DNA from: Betaproteobacteria bacterium
Lineage (GTDB): Bacteria > Pseudomonadota > Gammaproteobacteria > Burkholderiales > SG8-41
NCBI GenBank assembly: GCA_016868035.1
Contig: VGID01000023.1
Location: forward strand, 1 to 56,284
Length of the DNA: 56,284 nucleotides
Direction: 5' to 3'
Positions 1 to 10,093 of the stretch are shown here, in pieces; the first letter of the stretch is position 1, and each line of letters opens with the position of its first letter. A program made the position numbers and the translations under genes. The notes under the pieces are model-generated. The model was not told where the DNA came from and made no database searches. It worked only from the letters and a program-made list of their open reading frames with translations.

Positions 1-129
1 CGGGGCGATCTGGGCGCATTTCTTCGTCGGGGACCCTCGAAATATCGACATATTCCTTCGGGCCCTCCTCCTCGAACTGCGCCCACATCGCCTCCGTCGC
101 ACACGTGCCTATATATGAAATAGGTTCTA
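1..129 (-). mobile_element. Partial copy of a palindromic MITE-like element
   Basis: This is the reverse complement of the first half of the complete element at 16701-16970, with a few substitutions and a one-base indel. It ends in the terminal repeat CCTATATATGAAATAGGTTC followed by TA. The other half lies outside the window. No coding region is present. The two copies are inverted relative to each other and flank rlmE to secG. Confidence 0.85.
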
Positions 130-228
130 ATGGGAAATGGGTAATGGGGAATTGCGAAACCTCGCCGCACATGCGCTTACGTTACCGGCTTCTCACCATT
201 TCCCATTCCCTATTCCCCATTCACTGCC
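130..228. repeat. Heptamer-periodic inverted repeat
   Basis: The left arm (about 130-155) is built of variants of TGGGAAA/TGGGGAA. The right arm (about 195-226) is built of ATTTCCC, ATTCCCT and ATTCCCC units in the opposite sense, all in a 7-bp register. The arms could pair across a roughly 40-bp unrelated loop. The array lies just upstream of rlmE and abuts the MITE-like element. Confidence 0.75.
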
Positions 229-245
229 GGGATCGAGTGTAGCGG

Positions 246-893
246 ATGGGCAGAGTACGGGGCAAAAGCTGGATGCACGAGCACGTGGCCGACGTCTACG
301 TGAAGCGCGCGCGCGCCGAAGGCCTGCGTTCCCGCGCGGCCTACAAGCTCGCGCAGATCGCAAGCCGCGACCGGCTGCTGCAGCCGGGAATGACCGTCGT
401 GGACCTCGGCGCGGCCCCGGGCGGGTGGTCGCAGATCGCAGCCGGCCGCGTGGCGCCGCGCGGGCGCGTGATCGCACTCGACCTTCTCGAGATGCCGCGC
501 CTGCCCGGGGTCACGTTCATACAGGGTGATTTTCGCGATGAAGCAACGATCGCGGAACTGGAGAGGGCATTGGATGGCCGAAAGGTGGATCTTGTGCTTT
601 CCGACATGGCGCCCAATCTAAGTGGAATCGCGAGCGTGGATCAGGCGCGCGCGCTGGAATTGGCCGGCCTGGCGCTCGATTTCGCGTTGAAGCACCTGAA
701 ACCACAGGGAAATTTCGTGGTCAAACTGTTTCACGGAGAGGGCTACGAGGCGTACGTGAAGCGCTTGCGGGCGTGCTTTCGCGAGGTCGCGGTGCGCAAA
801 CCCGACGCCTCGCGCAGCCGATCGAGCGAAGTATTCCTGCTCGGGCGCGGGCTCAAGGCGCACGCGGCGCGGCCCGCAGCGGCAAATTGCTGA
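246..893 (+). CDS. rlmE: 23S rRNA 2'-O-ribose methyltransferase RlmE (FtsJ)
   Basis: RlmE methylates the 2'-OH of U2552 in the 23S rRNA A-loop with S-adenosylmethionine, a late step in 50S assembly. The 215-aa product has the family length. The SAM-binding motif VDLGAAPGGW lies near residues 52-61. The K-D-K-E catalytic tetrad is visible as K34 (AAYKL), D120 (LSDMAPN), the lysine of FVVKLFHGEG and the glutamate of RSSEVFLLG. It precedes ftsH, the usual proteobacterial arrangement. The start codon is ATG; the upstream region is occupied by the heptamer array, so the promoter is unclear. Confidence 0.95.
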   Translation: MGRVRGKSWMHEHVADVYVKRARAEGLRSRAAYKLAQIASRDRLLQPGMTVVDLGAAPGGWSQIAAGRVAPRGRVIALDLLEMPRLPGVTFIQGDFRDEATIAELERALDGRKVDLVLSDMAPNLSGIASVDQARALELAGLALDFALKHLKPQGNFVVKLFHGEGYEAYVKRLRACFREVAVRKPDASRSRSSEVFLLGRGLKAHAARPAAANC

Positions 894-945
894 CATACCG
901 GGCGAAACGCCTTAAAATCGAACAAGTTAGGTTAGAGGAGCTGCT

Positions 946-2835
946 TTGAACCATCTCGTAAAAAACGTGGCGATCTGGCTGGTGATTGCACTGGTCCTGA
1001 TGACCGTGTTCAACCAGTTCAGCGTGCGCCAGACCACGCAGCGTGCGATGGAGTACTCCCAGTTCATCGAGGAGGTGAAGCAGGGACGCATCGCCAAGGT
1101 CACCATCGAAGGCCGGGTGCTGAAGGGCGTGAAGACGACGGGCGAGCGCTTCACCACGTATTCGCCGTCCGATCCGTGGCTCGTGTCCGATCTCCTGAAG
1201 AACGGCGTGATCATCGAGGCCAAGCCCGAGGAGGAACCGTCGCTCCTCATGAACATCTTCGTCTCGTGGTTCCCGATGCTGCTGCTGATCGGCGTGTGGA
1301 TCTTCTTCATGCGCCAGATGCAGGGCGGCGGCCGCGGCGGCGCGTTCTCCTTCGGCAAGAGCCGCGCGCGCATGCTCGACGAGACCACCAACACGATCAC
1401 GTTCGCGGATGTCGCGGGCTGCGAGGAAGCCAAGGAAGAGGTCGCGGAGCTCGTGGAGTTTCTGCGCGACCCGTCGAAATTCCAGAAGCTCGGCGGGCGC
1501 ATTCCGCGCGGCGTGCTGATGGTGGGCAACCCCGGCACCGGCAAGACGCTGCTCGCCAAGGCCATCGCCGGCGAGGCGAAGGTGCCGTTCTTCACGATCT
1601 CCGGCTCCGACTTCGTGGAAATGTTCGTCGGCGTGGGCGCGGCGCGCGTGCGCGACATGTTCGAGCAGGCGAAGAAACACGCGCCGTGCATCGTTTTCAT
1701 CGACGAGATCGACGCGGTCGGCCGCCAGCGCGGCGCGGGGCTCGGCGGGGGCAACGACGAGCGCGAGCAGACGCTCAACCAACTGCTGGTCGAGATGGAC
1801 GGCTTCGAGACCAACTCGGGCGTGATCGTGATCGCCGCCACCAACCGGCCCGACGTGCTCGATCCGGCGCTGCTGCGCCCCGGGCGCTTCGACCGCCAGG
1901 TGGTGGTGCCGCTGCCCGACATCCGCGGGCGCGAGCAGATCCTGCTCGTGCACATGCGCAAGGTTCCGGTCGCGCCGGACGTGAAGGCGGACGTGATCGC
2001 GCGCGGCACTCCTGGCTTCTCCGGCGCGGACCTCGCCAACATCGTCAATGAAGCCGCGTTGTTCGCCGCGCGGGCCAGCAAGCGGCTGGTGGACATGGAT
2101 GATTTCGAGCGCGCCAAGGACAAGATCATCATGGGCGCCGAGCGCCGCTCCATCGTCATGCCGGAGCACGAGCGCCGCAACACGGCCTATCACGAGTCCG
2201 GGCACGCCGTCGTGGCGCGGCTGATGCCCAAGACCGACCCGGTACACAAGGTGACGATCATTCCGCGCGGCCGCGCGCTCGGGGTGACGATGCAGCTGCC
2301 CGAGCAGGACCGCTACAGTCTCGATCGCGAGCACATCCTGCAGAACATCGCGGTGCTGTTCGGCGGCCGGATCGCCGAGGAAATCTTCATGGGCCAGATG
2401 ACCACCGGCGCCTCCAACGATTTCGAGCGCGCCACCGACCTCGCGCGCAGCATGGTCACGCGCTGGGGCATGAGCGACGAGATGGGGCCGATGGTCTACG
2501 GAGAGAACGAGGGCGAAGTGTTCCTCGGGCGCTCGGTCACGGTGCACAAGCACGTGTCCGAGACCACGATGCAGAAGGTGGACGGCGAGATCCGCCGCAT
2601 CGTGGACGAGCAGTACCAGCTTGCGCGCAGACTGATCGAGGAGAACCGCGACAAGGTCGAGGTCATGGCCAAGGCGCTGCTCGAGTGGGAGACGCTCGAC
2701 TCCGACCAGATTTCCGACATCATGGACGGCCGCCCGCCGCGCCCGCCGAAGCCCGCTCAACCGCCCGCGGCGCAGCCGCCGCGCGACAGCGCTCCGAGCC
2801 CGGCGGCAGCCCCGGCTCCGGCGCCCGAAGCCTAG
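946..2835 (+). CDS. ftsH: ATP-dependent zinc metalloprotease FtsH
   Basis: FtsH is a membrane-anchored AAA+ protease that degrades misfolded membrane proteins and regulators such as LpxC and sigma-32. The 629-aa protein has a first TM segment at residues 8-24, a periplasmic domain, a second TM near 103-122, Walker A GNPGTGKT near residue 194 (the family usually has GPPGTGKT), Walker [11 protein letters not shown], and the zinc site HESGH at about 416-420. The C-terminus is Pro/Ala-rich. The start is TTG at 946, chosen because [11 protein letters not shown] matches the family N-terminus and AGAGGAG precedes it. A TAAAAT box at 913-918 may be the -10 of its promoter. Confidence 0.98.
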   Translation: MNHLVKNVAIWLVIALVLMTVFNQFSVRQTTQRAMEYSQFIEEVKQGRIAKVTIEGRVLKGVKTTGERFTTYSPSDPWLVSDLLKNGVIIEAKPEEEPSLLMNIFVSWFPMLLLIGVWIFFMRQMQGGGRGGAFSFGKSRARMLDETTNTITFADVAGCEEAKEEVAELVEFLRDPSKFQKLGGRIPRGVLMVGNPGTGKTLLAKAIAGEAKVPFFTISGSDFVEMFVGVGAARVRDMFEQAKKHAPCIVFIDEIDAVGRQRGAGLGGGNDEREQTLNQLLVEMDGFETNSGVIVIAATNRPDVLDPALLRPGRFDRQVVVPLPDIRGREQILLVHMRKVPVAPDVKADVIARGTPGFSGADLANIVNEAALFAARASKRLVDMDDFERAKDKIIMGAERRSIVMPEHERRNTAYHESGHAVVARLMPKTDPVHKVTIIPRGRALGVTMQLPEQDRYSLDREHILQNIAVLFGGRIAEEIFMGQMTTGASNDFERATDLARSMVTRWGMSDEMGPMVYGENEGEVFLGRSVTVHKHVSETTMQKVDGEIRRIVDEQYQLARRLIEENRDKVEVMAKALLEWETLDSDQISDIMDGRPPRPPKPAQPPAAQPPRDSAPSPAAAPAPAPEA

Positions 2836-2904
2836 ACCCGTTGCAGGCCTCCGGCCGGAGGGTGCAGGCAACCCCACCGGGCAGCGGCGCATCCGCCCCG
2901 CCTC

Positions 2905-3729
2905 ATGCCGTTCCTCCAGTGCGGAAAATTCCAGCTGTCGCTCGCGCGCCCGCTCGTCATGGGCGTCGTCAACGTCACGCCCGACTCCTTTTCTGACGGT
3001 GGCCTGTATTCGGACCCGGGACACGCATCCGCGCACGCCCGCCGGCTGATCGCGGAGGGCGCGGACATCCTCGACATCGGCGGGGAATCCACGCGGCCCG
3101 GCGCGCTCCCGGTCACGCTCGACGAGGAGCGCCGGCGCGTGCTGCCGGTGATCGAGGCCCTCGCCGGCTGCGGCGTTCCGGTCTCGGTGGACACGCAAAA
3201 GCCCGAGCTCATGCGAGAGGCGGTGGCGGCCGGCGCGAGCATGGTGAACGATGTCAATGCCCTCGCCGCCGCGGGCGCGCTCGAAGCGGTCGCGGATAGC
3301 GCAGCCGCGGTGTGCCTGATGCACAAGCAGGGCGATCCCCGGACGATGCAGGCGAATCCCCGCTACACGGACGTGGTGCGCGAAGTGAAGGCTTTCCTCG
3401 CGCAACGGGTGCGCGCCGCGGAAGCTGCCGGAATCGCCCGGGAGCGCATCGTGGTGGACCCCGGCTTCGGCTTTGGCAAGAGCCTCGATCACAATCTCGA
3501 GCTGCTGCGGCGCCTGGGCGAATTCACGGGCCTCGCGGGCGCGCTGCTGGTCGCGCTGTCGCGCAAGTCCCTGATCGGAACTCTCACCGGCCGCGACACC
3601 GGCGAGCGGCTTGCGGGCAGCATCGCGGCGGCCCTGGCGGCGGTCGGCAGGGGAGCCCAGATCGTGCGCGTGCACGACGTGGCGGCCACGCGCGACGCGC
3701 TGCGAGTGTGGTCGGCGTTGGCGGGCTGA
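2905..3729 (+). CDS. folP: Dihydropteroate synthase
   Basis: FolP condenses p-aminobenzoate with 6-hydroxymethyl-7,8-dihydropterin diphosphate in folate synthesis and is the sulfonamide target. The 274-aa protein shows GVVNVTPDSFSDGG near its N-terminus, DIGGESTRPGA, the DPGFGFGK segment and the SRKSLIG loop, all expected pterin and pABA site elements. No convincing ribosome-binding site precedes the ATG, so translation may be coupled to ftsH 69 bp upstream. In relatives folP is followed directly by glmM; here a phosphonate-type transporter and a phosphatase are interposed. Confidence 0.96.
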   Translation: MPFLQCGKFQLSLARPLVMGVVNVTPDSFSDGGLYSDPGHASAHARRLIAEGADILDIGGESTRPGALPVTLDEERRRVLPVIEALAGCGVPVSVDTQKPELMREAVAAGASMVNDVNALAAAGALEAVADSAAAVCLMHKQGDPRTMQANPRYTDVVREVKAFLAQRVRAAEAAGIARERIVVDPGFGFGKSLDHNLELLRRLGEFTGLAGALLVALSRKSLIGTLTGRDTGERLAGSIAAALAAVGRGAQIVRVHDVAATRDALRVWSALAG

Positions 3730-3857
3730 TCGAACCGGGCGGCGCGCCCAGGCGGCGATGCGGCCTGCCGCAAACGTGCAATAATATCGCGGCAAAAATC
3801 AATAACGGGGGGCGTCGGGCGCCGATCCGATGTCCGCTCACGGAAAGGAGGCCCGGA

Positions 3858-4832
3858 ATGCGCGCACGTTGGTTTCTTGCGGCGGCAACCCTCTCTGTTC
3901 TTTCCTTGCTCGCGCCCGCCTCGGCCCAGGATTGCCCGCGCGGGACCATGGACAGCCGGTATTGCGACCGGGACGGAGATCTCGTGGCGGACGCGCCGGC
4001 CGATCCCAAACAGTGGCTCAACCCGGCCACGCTCATCTTCGCTTATACCCCGGTCGAGGATCCCGAGGTCTATCGCAGGGCGTGGGACCCTTTCCTGCGC
4101 CACATGGAAAAGCTCACCGGCAAGAAGGTGGTCTTCTTTCCCGTGGGGTCCAACGCGGCGCAGATCGAGGCGATGCGCGCGGCGCGCCTGCACGTGGCGG
4201 GCTTCGCCACCGGCAGCACGCCGCTCGCCGTGAACTGCGCGGGCTTCGTACCGCTCGCCACGATGGCCACGGCGAAGGGCGAATTCGGCTATGAAATGGA
4301 GATCATCACCCAGGCCGACAGCCCGATCCGGAGGATCGAGGACATCCGCGGTCGCACCCTCGCGTTCACCGATCCGAACTCCACGTCGGGGTTCAAGGCG
4401 CCTTCCGCGCTGCTGCGCGCGGAGTTCAACATGGTCGCAGGAAAGGACTTCAGGACGGCGTTTTCGGGCAAGCACGACAACTCCATCATCGGCGTGGTGA
4501 ACAAGGACTACGAAGCGGCGGCGATCGCCAACTCGGTGATGCAGCGCATGATCGAGCGCAAGGTCGTGGATCCCGCGAGGCTACGCACGGTCTACAAGTC
4601 ACAGACTTTCCCCACGACCGCGTACGGCCACGTTTACAACCTGCATCCGGATCTCGCCAAGAAGGTGCGCGAAGCGTTTCTCACGTTCGACTGGGCCGGC
4701 ACCGAGCTCCTGAGGGAGTTCGGGAAGAGCGACCCGCCGCGCGAGAAATTCGTGCCGATTACCTACAAGCAGCACTGGGAGGTGGTACGCAAGATCGACG
4801 AGGCTTCCGGCGTCAGCTACAAGTGCCGGTAG
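3858..4832 (+). CDS. phnD: PhnD-type substrate-binding protein of a phosphonate/phosphite ABC transporter
   Basis: This 324-aa periplasmic protein has a signal peptide (about residues 1-23, ending near ASAQ) and a PhnD-like body with PVGSNAAQIEAMRA, a TDPNSTSGFKAP loop and GKHDNS. The mature N-terminus carries DRDGDLVAD, an acidic loop resembling calcium-binding D-x-D repeats; metal binding is inference. The start ATG has a strong AAAGGAGG seven bases upstream (3844-3851). It heads a tight cluster with one ATPase and two permeases. The exact ligand (phosphonate, phosphite or other) cannot be read from sequence. Confidence 0.9.
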   Translation: MRARWFLAAATLSVLSLLAPASAQDCPRGTMDSRYCDRDGDLVADAPADPKQWLNPATLIFAYTPVEDPEVYRRAWDPFLRHMEKLTGKKVVFFPVGSNAAQIEAMRAARLHVAGFATGSTPLAVNCAGFVPLATMATAKGEFGYEMEIITQADSPIRRIEDIRGRTLAFTDPNSTSGFKAPSALLRAEFNMVAGKDFRTAFSGKHDNSIIGVVNKDYEAAAIANSVMQRMIERKVVDPARLRTVYKSQTFPTTAYGHVYNLHPDLAKKVREAFLTFDWAGTELLREFGKSDPPREKFVPITYKQHWEVVRKIDEASGVSYKCR

Positions 4833-4850
4833 GCCCGGACCGCCGCACCG

Positions 4851-5690
4851 ATGCTCGCCCTGCACGCGCTCACCAAGCGCTATCCGACCGGTGATCTCGC
4901 CGTTCACAACGTCAGCCTGGAGGTGCCCAAGGGGCAGGTGATGGCCCTGATCGGCCCCTCGGGAGCCGGCAAGAGCACGCTGATCCGCTGCGTGAACCGC
5001 CTGGTCGAGCCCACTTCCGGCAGCGTCATGCTCGACGGGCACGAAATCACCGCGCTGGGCGGCGCCGCGCTGCGGCGGGCGCGCAGGCGCATGGGCATGA
5101 TCTTCCAGGAGTTCGCGCTGGTGGAGCGGCTCACCGTGATGGAAAACGTGCTCTCGGGGCGCCTCGGCTACGTGGGGTTCTGGAAGACGTTTCTGCGGCG
5201 CTACCCGCAGCGCGATATCGACCAGGCATTCCGCTTCCTCGAGCGCGTGGGGCTCACCGAGTTCGTGGACAAGCGCGCCGACGCGCTCTCCGGCGGCCAG
5301 CGCCAGCGCGTGGGCATCGCACGGGCGCTCATGCAGGAGCCGTCCATTCTGCTCGTGGACGAGCCGACCGCCGCGCTCGACCCGAAGACCTCGCGCCAGA
5401 TCATGCGCCTGATCTGCGAGCTCTGCGCCGAGCGCGAGCTTGCCGCCATCATCAACATACACGACGTGGGACTCGCCCAGATGTTCGCGGCCCGCATCGT
5501 CGGCCTGTGCAAGGGCGAGATCGTGTTCGACGGAAGCCCGCGTAACCTCACGCCCGAGGCGCTCACGCTGATCTACGGCGAAGAGGACTGGCACGCGACG
5601 ATCAAGCGCGACGAGGACGAGCCGGAGCCCGCGGATGCGGGCGCGGGCGCCGGCGGCACCGGCTCGGACGACCGGCAGCTCGTGGCGTGA
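4851..5690 (+). CDS. phnC: PhnC-type ABC transporter ATPase
   Basis: This 279-aa ABC ATPase energises the phosphonate-type importer. It has Walker [11 protein letters not shown]-loop IFQEFALV, signature LSGGQRQR, Walker B ILLVDEPT and the switch histidine in NIHDVGLAQ. The order and length fit PhnC; the last 30 or so residues are a low-complexity acidic/Gly/Ala tail. It starts 18 bp after phnD, and its stop overlaps the GTG start of the first permease, suggesting translational coupling. Confidence 0.93.
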   Translation: MLALHALTKRYPTGDLAVHNVSLEVPKGQVMALIGPSGAGKSTLIRCVNRLVEPTSGSVMLDGHEITALGGAALRRARRRMGMIFQEFALVERLTVMENVLSGRLGYVGFWKTFLRRYPQRDIDQAFRFLERVGLTEFVDKRADALSGGQRQRVGIARALMQEPSILLVDEPTAALDPKTSRQIMRLICELCAERELAAIINIHDVGLAQMFAARIVGLCKGEIVFDGSPRNLTPEALTLIYGEEDWHATIKRDEDEPEPADAGAGAGGTGSDDRQLVA

Positions 5691-6487
5691 ACGGCCAAGC
5701 CACTCAGACCTGGCGGCTGCCGCCGTTCATCGCCAATCCGTGGCTGCGCTGGGGAATCTACCTCGGTGCGCTGCTCTATCTCGTGCTCGCGATCGGCTCG
5801 CTGCACATCAACTGGGCGCGGGTCGCGGAAGGAATGGAGCGAGGCTGGCGCTTCGTCTCCGCGTTCGCGCGCCCCAACTTCGCCGGCCGGTGGGGCGAGA
5901 TCTCGGAGGGCATCCTCGAGAGCCTCACCATGACGGTCACCTCCACCGCGATCGGTGTGGCGCTCGCCGTGCCGGTCGGGCTGGGCGCGGCGCGCAACCT
6001 CGCGCCGCTGCCCGTCTATGTCGTGTGCCGCGGCATCATCGCGCTCTCGCGCACGTTCCAGGAGGTGATCATCGCCATCCTGTTCGTGAAGATGTTCGGC
6101 TTCGGCCCTCTCGCCGGCATGATCACGCTGGTGGTCGCCACCATCGGATTCATGGCCAAGCTGCTCGCCGAGGACATCGAGAGCTCCGACCCCTCCCAGC
6201 TGGAGGCGATGCGCGCCACCGGCGGCTCGTGGTGGCAACTCATCAACTACGGGGTGCAGCCGCAGGTGATGCCGCGGTTCATCGGGCTGTCGGTGTACCG
6301 GCTCGACATCAACTTCCGCGAGTCGGCCGTGATCGGGATCGTGGGCGCGGGGGGCATCGGCGCGACGCTCAACACGGCGTTTGACCGCTATGAATTCGAT
6401 ACCGCCGCGGCCATCCTGCTCGTCATCATCGCCATCGTGATGGTCGCGGAATACTCCTCGGGCCACATTCGCAGGAGGTTCCAGTAA
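5687..6487 (+). CDS. phnE: PhnE-type permease, first copy
   Basis: This 266-aa inner-membrane permease starts at GTG, overlapping the phnC stop by four bases. It shows an N-terminal TM near residues 25-42, further TM segments, and the cytoplasmic coupling region [12 protein letters not shown] contacting the ATPase. The late [12 protein letters not shown] segment is typical of PhnE-like permeases. Its stop codon overlaps the ATG of the second permease by one base. The two permeases probably form a heterodimer. Confidence 0.92.
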   Translation: MNGQATQTWRLPPFIANPWLRWGIYLGALLYLVLAIGSLHINWARVAEGMERGWRFVSAFARPNFAGRWGEISEGILESLTMTVTSTAIGVALAVPVGLGAARNLAPLPVYVVCRGIIALSRTFQEVIIAILFVKMFGFGPLAGMITLVVATIGFMAKLLAEDIESSDPSQLEAMRATGGSWWQLINYGVQPQVMPRFIGLSVYRLDINFRESAVIGIVGAGGIGATLNTAFDRYEFDTAAAILLVIIAIVMVAEYSSGHIRRRFQ

Positions 6488-7302
6488 TGCCGGTCACCGA
6501 AGCGAGCGGAGTCAAGGCCTGGCAGCGGCGCGACCGGCGCCAGCAGTTCTCGATATGGCTGGGCTGGCTCATCGGCGGCCTCGTCTTCGTGCAGTCGTGG
6601 CGCTTCATCTCCGAGCACACGATCTGGGAATTCGCGCTCGATGCGCCCGCCCAGGCCTGGGACCTGATGGTGCGCATGGTGCCCCCGCGCTGGTCCTACA
6701 TGGAGCGGCTGTGGGTGCCGCTGTGGGACACCATCAATATCGCCACCATCGGGACGCTGCTCGGCATCATCATCGCCTTCCCGATCGCGTTTCTCGCCGC
6801 GCGCAACACGACCCCGAGCCGCGTGCTGGTGCGGCCGATCGCGCTGATCGTCATCGTGTCCTCGCGCTCGATCAATTCCCTGATCTGGGCGCTGCTGCTC
6901 GTCACCGTGGTCGGTCCCGGCGTGCTGGCCGGCATACTCGCCATCGCGCTGCGCTCGATCGGCTTCATCGGGAAACTCCTCTACGAGGCGATCGAGGAGA
7001 TCGACGCGGTGCAGGTCGATGCGATCGTTGCGACGGGCGCATCGCGCCCGCAGCAGCTCGCCTACGGAATCCTGCCGCAGATCATGCCGGCGTTCGCCGG
7101 CATTTCGGTCTATCGGTGGGACATCAACATCCGCGAGTCCACGGTGCTGGGCCTGGTGGGAGCGGGCGGCATCGGGCTGCAGCTGAACGCCTCGGTGTCG
7201 AAGCTCGCGTGGCCGGAAGTCACCGTGATCTTCGCGGTGATCTTCGTCACCGTGATCATTTCCGAATGGGTGTCGGCGCGGGTCCGGCACGCGATCATCT
7301 GA
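6487..7302 (+). CDS. phnE: PhnE-type permease, second copy
   Basis: This 271-aa permease is paralogous to the preceding one, with the same fold and the corresponding coupling loop (DAIVATGASRPQQ) and GLVGAGGIGLQL segment. Split PhnE pairs of this kind are common in phnDCEE clusters. Its start overlaps the previous stop, and its own stop TGA overlaps the ATG of the phosphatase gene, so the whole cluster is probably one transcript. Confidence 0.92.
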   Translation: MPVTEASGVKAWQRRDRRQQFSIWLGWLIGGLVFVQSWRFISEHTIWEFALDAPAQAWDLMVRMVPPRWSYMERLWVPLWDTINIATIGTLLGIIIAFPIAFLAARNTTPSRVLVRPIALIVIVSSRSINSLIWALLLVTVVGPGVLAGILAIALRSIGFIGKLLYEAIEEIDAVQVDAIVATGASRPQQLAYGILPQIMPAFAGISVYRWDINIRESTVLGLVGAGGIGLQLNASVSKLAWPEVTVIFAVIFVTVIISEWVSARVRHAII

Positions 7303-8027
7303 TGCCGCAAGCGGACACAGGAAGCGGGCAGCGCCCACCGACCGTGGTGCTGGACCTCGACGGGACGCTCGTCGACAGCGCGCGCGACATCTGCAACGCG
7401 CTGAACCATGCGCTCGCGCTCGCCGGCAGGCGGGAGTTCGAGCCCGACGACGCGCGCGGATTCATCCATGCGGGAATCGACCACACGGTCGAGCACGCGC
7501 TGAAGTTGACGGGAGGACTGCCGCCGGCCACCGAAACCGACGAGCTCCGGCGCATCGCGCGGGCCTACTACGATGCGAACCTCGTCGTCCATACCCGGCC
7601 TTATGCGGGCGTGATCGAGGTGCTGAACGAACTGGCAGAGGCGCGTTACGTGATGGCGATCTGCACCAACAAGCTGGAATCCCGGGCGCGCGAGGTATTG
7701 GTGCGGCTCGATCTCGCGCGTTTCTTTCGTGCGGTGGTCGGGCGCGACAGCTTGCCGTACAAGAAACCAGATCCGATGCCGTTGCGCGCCGCCATCCACA
7801 ACGCAGGCGGCGGGGCCGGGCGTGCCGTCTTCGTCGGCGACAGCGCCGTGGACGTGGCCACCGCGCGCGCCGCGGGCGTTCCGGTTATCGCCGTCGAATA
7901 CGGCTACAGCGAGGTTCCCGCGGCCGACCTCGGAGCCGACGCGTTGATCTCGCAATTCAGCGAGTTGCCGCCCATCGTCGCGCGCTTTCTGGCGAGCGGG
8001 GCCGACAGACGCGCCGAGGGGCGCTAG
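7302..8027 (+). CDS. gph: HAD phosphatase, phosphoglycolate phosphatase-like
   Basis: This 241-aa haloacid dehalogenase-superfamily hydrolase has motif [10 protein letters not shown] near residues 18-26, motif II CTNK, the KKPDP lysine motif and the acidic VGDSAVDV motif. It resembles phosphoglycolate phosphatase (Gph). A phosphonatase role was considered because of the phn transporter, but motif I is DLDGT rather than the phosphonatase type. The start ATG overlaps the stop of the second permease, so it belongs to the transporter operon. Substrate is inferred only by family. Confidence 0.8.
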   Translation: MPQADTGSGQRPPTVVLDLDGTLVDSARDICNALNHALALAGRREFEPDDARGFIHAGIDHTVEHALKLTGGLPPATETDELRRIARAYYDANLVVHTRPYAGVIEVLNELAEARYVMAICTNKLESRAREVLVRLDLARFFRAVVGRDSLPYKKPDPMPLRAAIHNAGGGAGRAVFVGDSAVDVATARAAGVPVIAVEYGYSEVPAADLGADALISQFSELPPIVARFLASGADRRAEGR

Positions 8028-8055
8028 AATCCGGTCTGGAGGCGGGCTGAAACCG

Positions 8056-9408
8056 GTGGCGGGCAGACAATACTTCGGCACGGACGGCGTGCGCGGCAAG
8101 GTCGGAGAGGCACCGATCACGCCCGACCTCGTGATGCGGCTCGGCTACGCGGCCGGCAAGGTGCTCGCTGCGGCGGGGCGCAACGGCGCCGAGCGCCCCT
8201 CGGTACTGATCGGCAAGGACACGCGCGTCTCCGGCTACATGCTGGAATCCGCGCTCGAGGCGGGCCTTTCGGCTGCGGGCGTCGACGTGCTGCTGGTCGG
8301 CCCCATGCCCACGCCGGCGGTCGCCTATCTCACGCGCGCGCTGCGGCTCTCGGCCGGCATCGTGATCAGCGCCTCGCACAATCCGTACGACGACAACGGC
8401 ATCAAGTTCTTCTCCGGCACGGGCGCGAAGCTCCCCGATGCGACGGAACAGGCGATCGAGCGCCAGCTCTCGCGGCCGCTGAAGTGCATGGTTTCGCGCA
8501 AGCTCGGAAAGGCGCGCCGCATCGACGATGCCGTGGGCCGTTACATCGAGTTCTGCAAGAGCACGTTCCCGGCCCACCTGCACCTGCGCGGCATGAGAAT
8601 GGTGGTGGATTGCGCGCACGGTGCCGCCTATCACATTGCGCCGCACGTGTTTCACGAGCTCGGCGCCGACGTCGAAACGCTGGGCGCCGACCCGGACGGC
8701 TTCAACATCAACGACAAGGTCGGGGCGACCGCGCCACTCGCGCTGCAGGCGGCGGTCAAACGCCACCGCGCCGACGTCGGCATCGCCCTCGACGGCGACG
8801 GCGACCGGCTGGTGATGGCGGATGCCGCGGGCACGCTCTACGACGGGGACCAGCTGCTGTACGTGATCGCGCGCCATCGCAAGCGGGCCGGAGAGCTTCG
8901 CGGCGGCGTGGTCGGGACACAGATGAGCAACCTCGCCCTGGAGCACGGCCTCGGCAAGCTGCGCATCCCGTTCGAGCGCGCGAACGTGGGCGACCGCTAC
9001 GTGCTCGAGCTCATGCAGAAGCGGGGCTGGCAGCTCGGGGGCGAGAACTCCGGGCACATCGTGTGTCTGGACAAGCACACCACCGGCGACGGCATCGTCT
9101 CGGCGCTGCAGGTGTTGCGCGCACTCGCCGAGACGAAGACGACACTGCCGAAAGCGGCGGGTGCGCTCGCGCTTTATCCTCAGGTGCTGGTCAATGTAGG
9201 GGTGGCGGACCGCTCCAGCGCGCTCTCGCGCCCGGGGGTCAAGCGGGCGGTGGCCGCGGCCCACGCCGACCTCGATGGCGGCGGGCGCGTGCTGCTGCGC
9301 CTGTCGGGCACCGAGCCCGTGGTCCGCGTGATGGTCGAGGGCAGGAACGGCGCGAAGGTGCGCCGCTGGGCCGAGCACATCGCCGCCGCCGTGCGCAAGG
9401 GCGCCTGA
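8056..9408 (+). CDS. glmM: Phosphoglucosamine mutase
   Basis: GlmM converts glucosamine-6-phosphate to glucosamine-1-phosphate for peptidoglycan and LPS precursors. The 450-aa protein starts at GTG ([14 protein letters not shown]), with GGAGG at 8038-8042. It contains the phosphoserine loop [16 protein letters not shown] (catalytic Ser near residue 107), the metal loop DGDGDR, the sugar-binding GGENSGH and the phosphate-binding [12 protein letters not shown]. Length matches the family. It lies 28 bp after the phosphatase gene. Confidence 0.97.
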   Translation: MAGRQYFGTDGVRGKVGEAPITPDLVMRLGYAAGKVLAAAGRNGAERPSVLIGKDTRVSGYMLESALEAGLSAAGVDVLLVGPMPTPAVAYLTRALRLSAGIVISASHNPYDDNGIKFFSGTGAKLPDATEQAIERQLSRPLKCMVSRKLGKARRIDDAVGRYIEFCKSTFPAHLHLRGMRMVVDCAHGAAYHIAPHVFHELGADVETLGADPDGFNINDKVGATAPLALQAAVKRHRADVGIALDGDGDRLVMADAAGTLYDGDQLLYVIARHRKRAGELRGGVVGTQMSNLALEHGLGKLRIPFERANVGDRYVLELMQKRGWQLGGENSGHIVCLDKHTTGDGIVSALQVLRALAETKTTLPKAAGALALYPQVLVNVGVADRSSALSRPGVKRAVAAAHADLDGGGRVLLRLSGTEPVVRVMVEGRNGAKVRRWAEHIAAAVRKGA

Positions 9409-9478
9409 GCGGGCTGAAGGTCACGCGCCCGGCGATGCCTATGGGGCGCGCCGCGCCCACCGGGCCCGGAACAAAAAA

Positions 9479-9994
9479 ATGACGAGAACCGCACGTAACG
9501 TGCTCTTTCTATGCACGGGCAATTCCGCCCGCAGCATCCTCGCCGAAGCCCTGCTCAACGCGCGGGGTGACGGGCGATTCCGCGCCTACAGCGCCGGCAG
9601 CCATCCGAAGGGATCCGTGCACCCGCTCGCGCTCGAGCTCCTCGCGGGCCGCGGGATCCCGACCGGCGGACTGCGCAGCAAGAGCTGGGACGAATTCGCG
9701 CGGCCCGGCGCACCCGAGATGGATTTCGTATTCACCGTCTGCGACAACGCCGCGGGTGAGACTTGTCCGGTATGGCCCGGGCGGCCCGTGACCGCGCACT
9801 GGGGCATCCCCGACCCGGCCGCCGTCGAGGGATCGGGAGAGCGAAAGCCCAGCGCCTTTCTCGATGCCTACACGCAGCTCGGTAGCCGCATCTCGCTGTT
9901 CCTCGAGCTGCCGCTCGAGGGACTCGACCGCTCGTCGTTGCAGCGGAAGCTCGGCGAAATCGGCGCGAGCCGCACCAATGTATCGCGCGCGTAA
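9479..9994 (+). CDS. arsC: Arsenate reductase, low-molecular-weight phosphatase fold
   Basis: This cytoplasmic enzyme would reduce arsenate to arsenite. The 171-aa protein has the P-loop CTGNSAR (CX5R, Cys12) and the downstream cysteine pair in VCDNAAGETCP, followed by PVTAHWGIPDPA, typical of proteobacterial ArsC with the tyrosine-phosphatase fold. The C-terminus is about 30 residues longer than the minimal domain. It is followed by an MFS gene and then the Pst phosphate system, the usual entry route for arsenate. No arsR or arsB is seen nearby. Confidence 0.88.
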   Translation: MTRTARNVLFLCTGNSARSILAEALLNARGDGRFRAYSAGSHPKGSVHPLALELLAGRGIPTGGLRSKSWDEFARPGAPEMDFVFTVCDNAAGETCPVWPGRPVTAHWGIPDPAAVEGSGERKPSAFLDAYTQLGSRISLFLELPLEGLDRSSLQRKLGEIGASRTNVSRA

Positions 9995-10093
9995 GTCCGG
10001 ATCGTCGGCCGATGACCGCGCGCTATCGCGGCCCGACGCGGATGGTCATGGAGCACCGGGCGAAGCCGTGGAGAGCCTGGCGGGATTCCGATC

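Noticed and set aside
853-3795. A 980-codon open frame on the minus strand opposite ftsH and folP
   Set aside because: It is a shadow of GC-rich coding sequence: Arg/His/Ala-rich, no known motif, and fully antisense to two well-supported genes.
7302-8027. Phosphonoacetaldehyde hydrolase (PhnX)
   Set aside because: Motif I is DLDGT and the protein is of the phosphoglycolate phosphatase type; only the neighbouring transporter suggested phosphonates.
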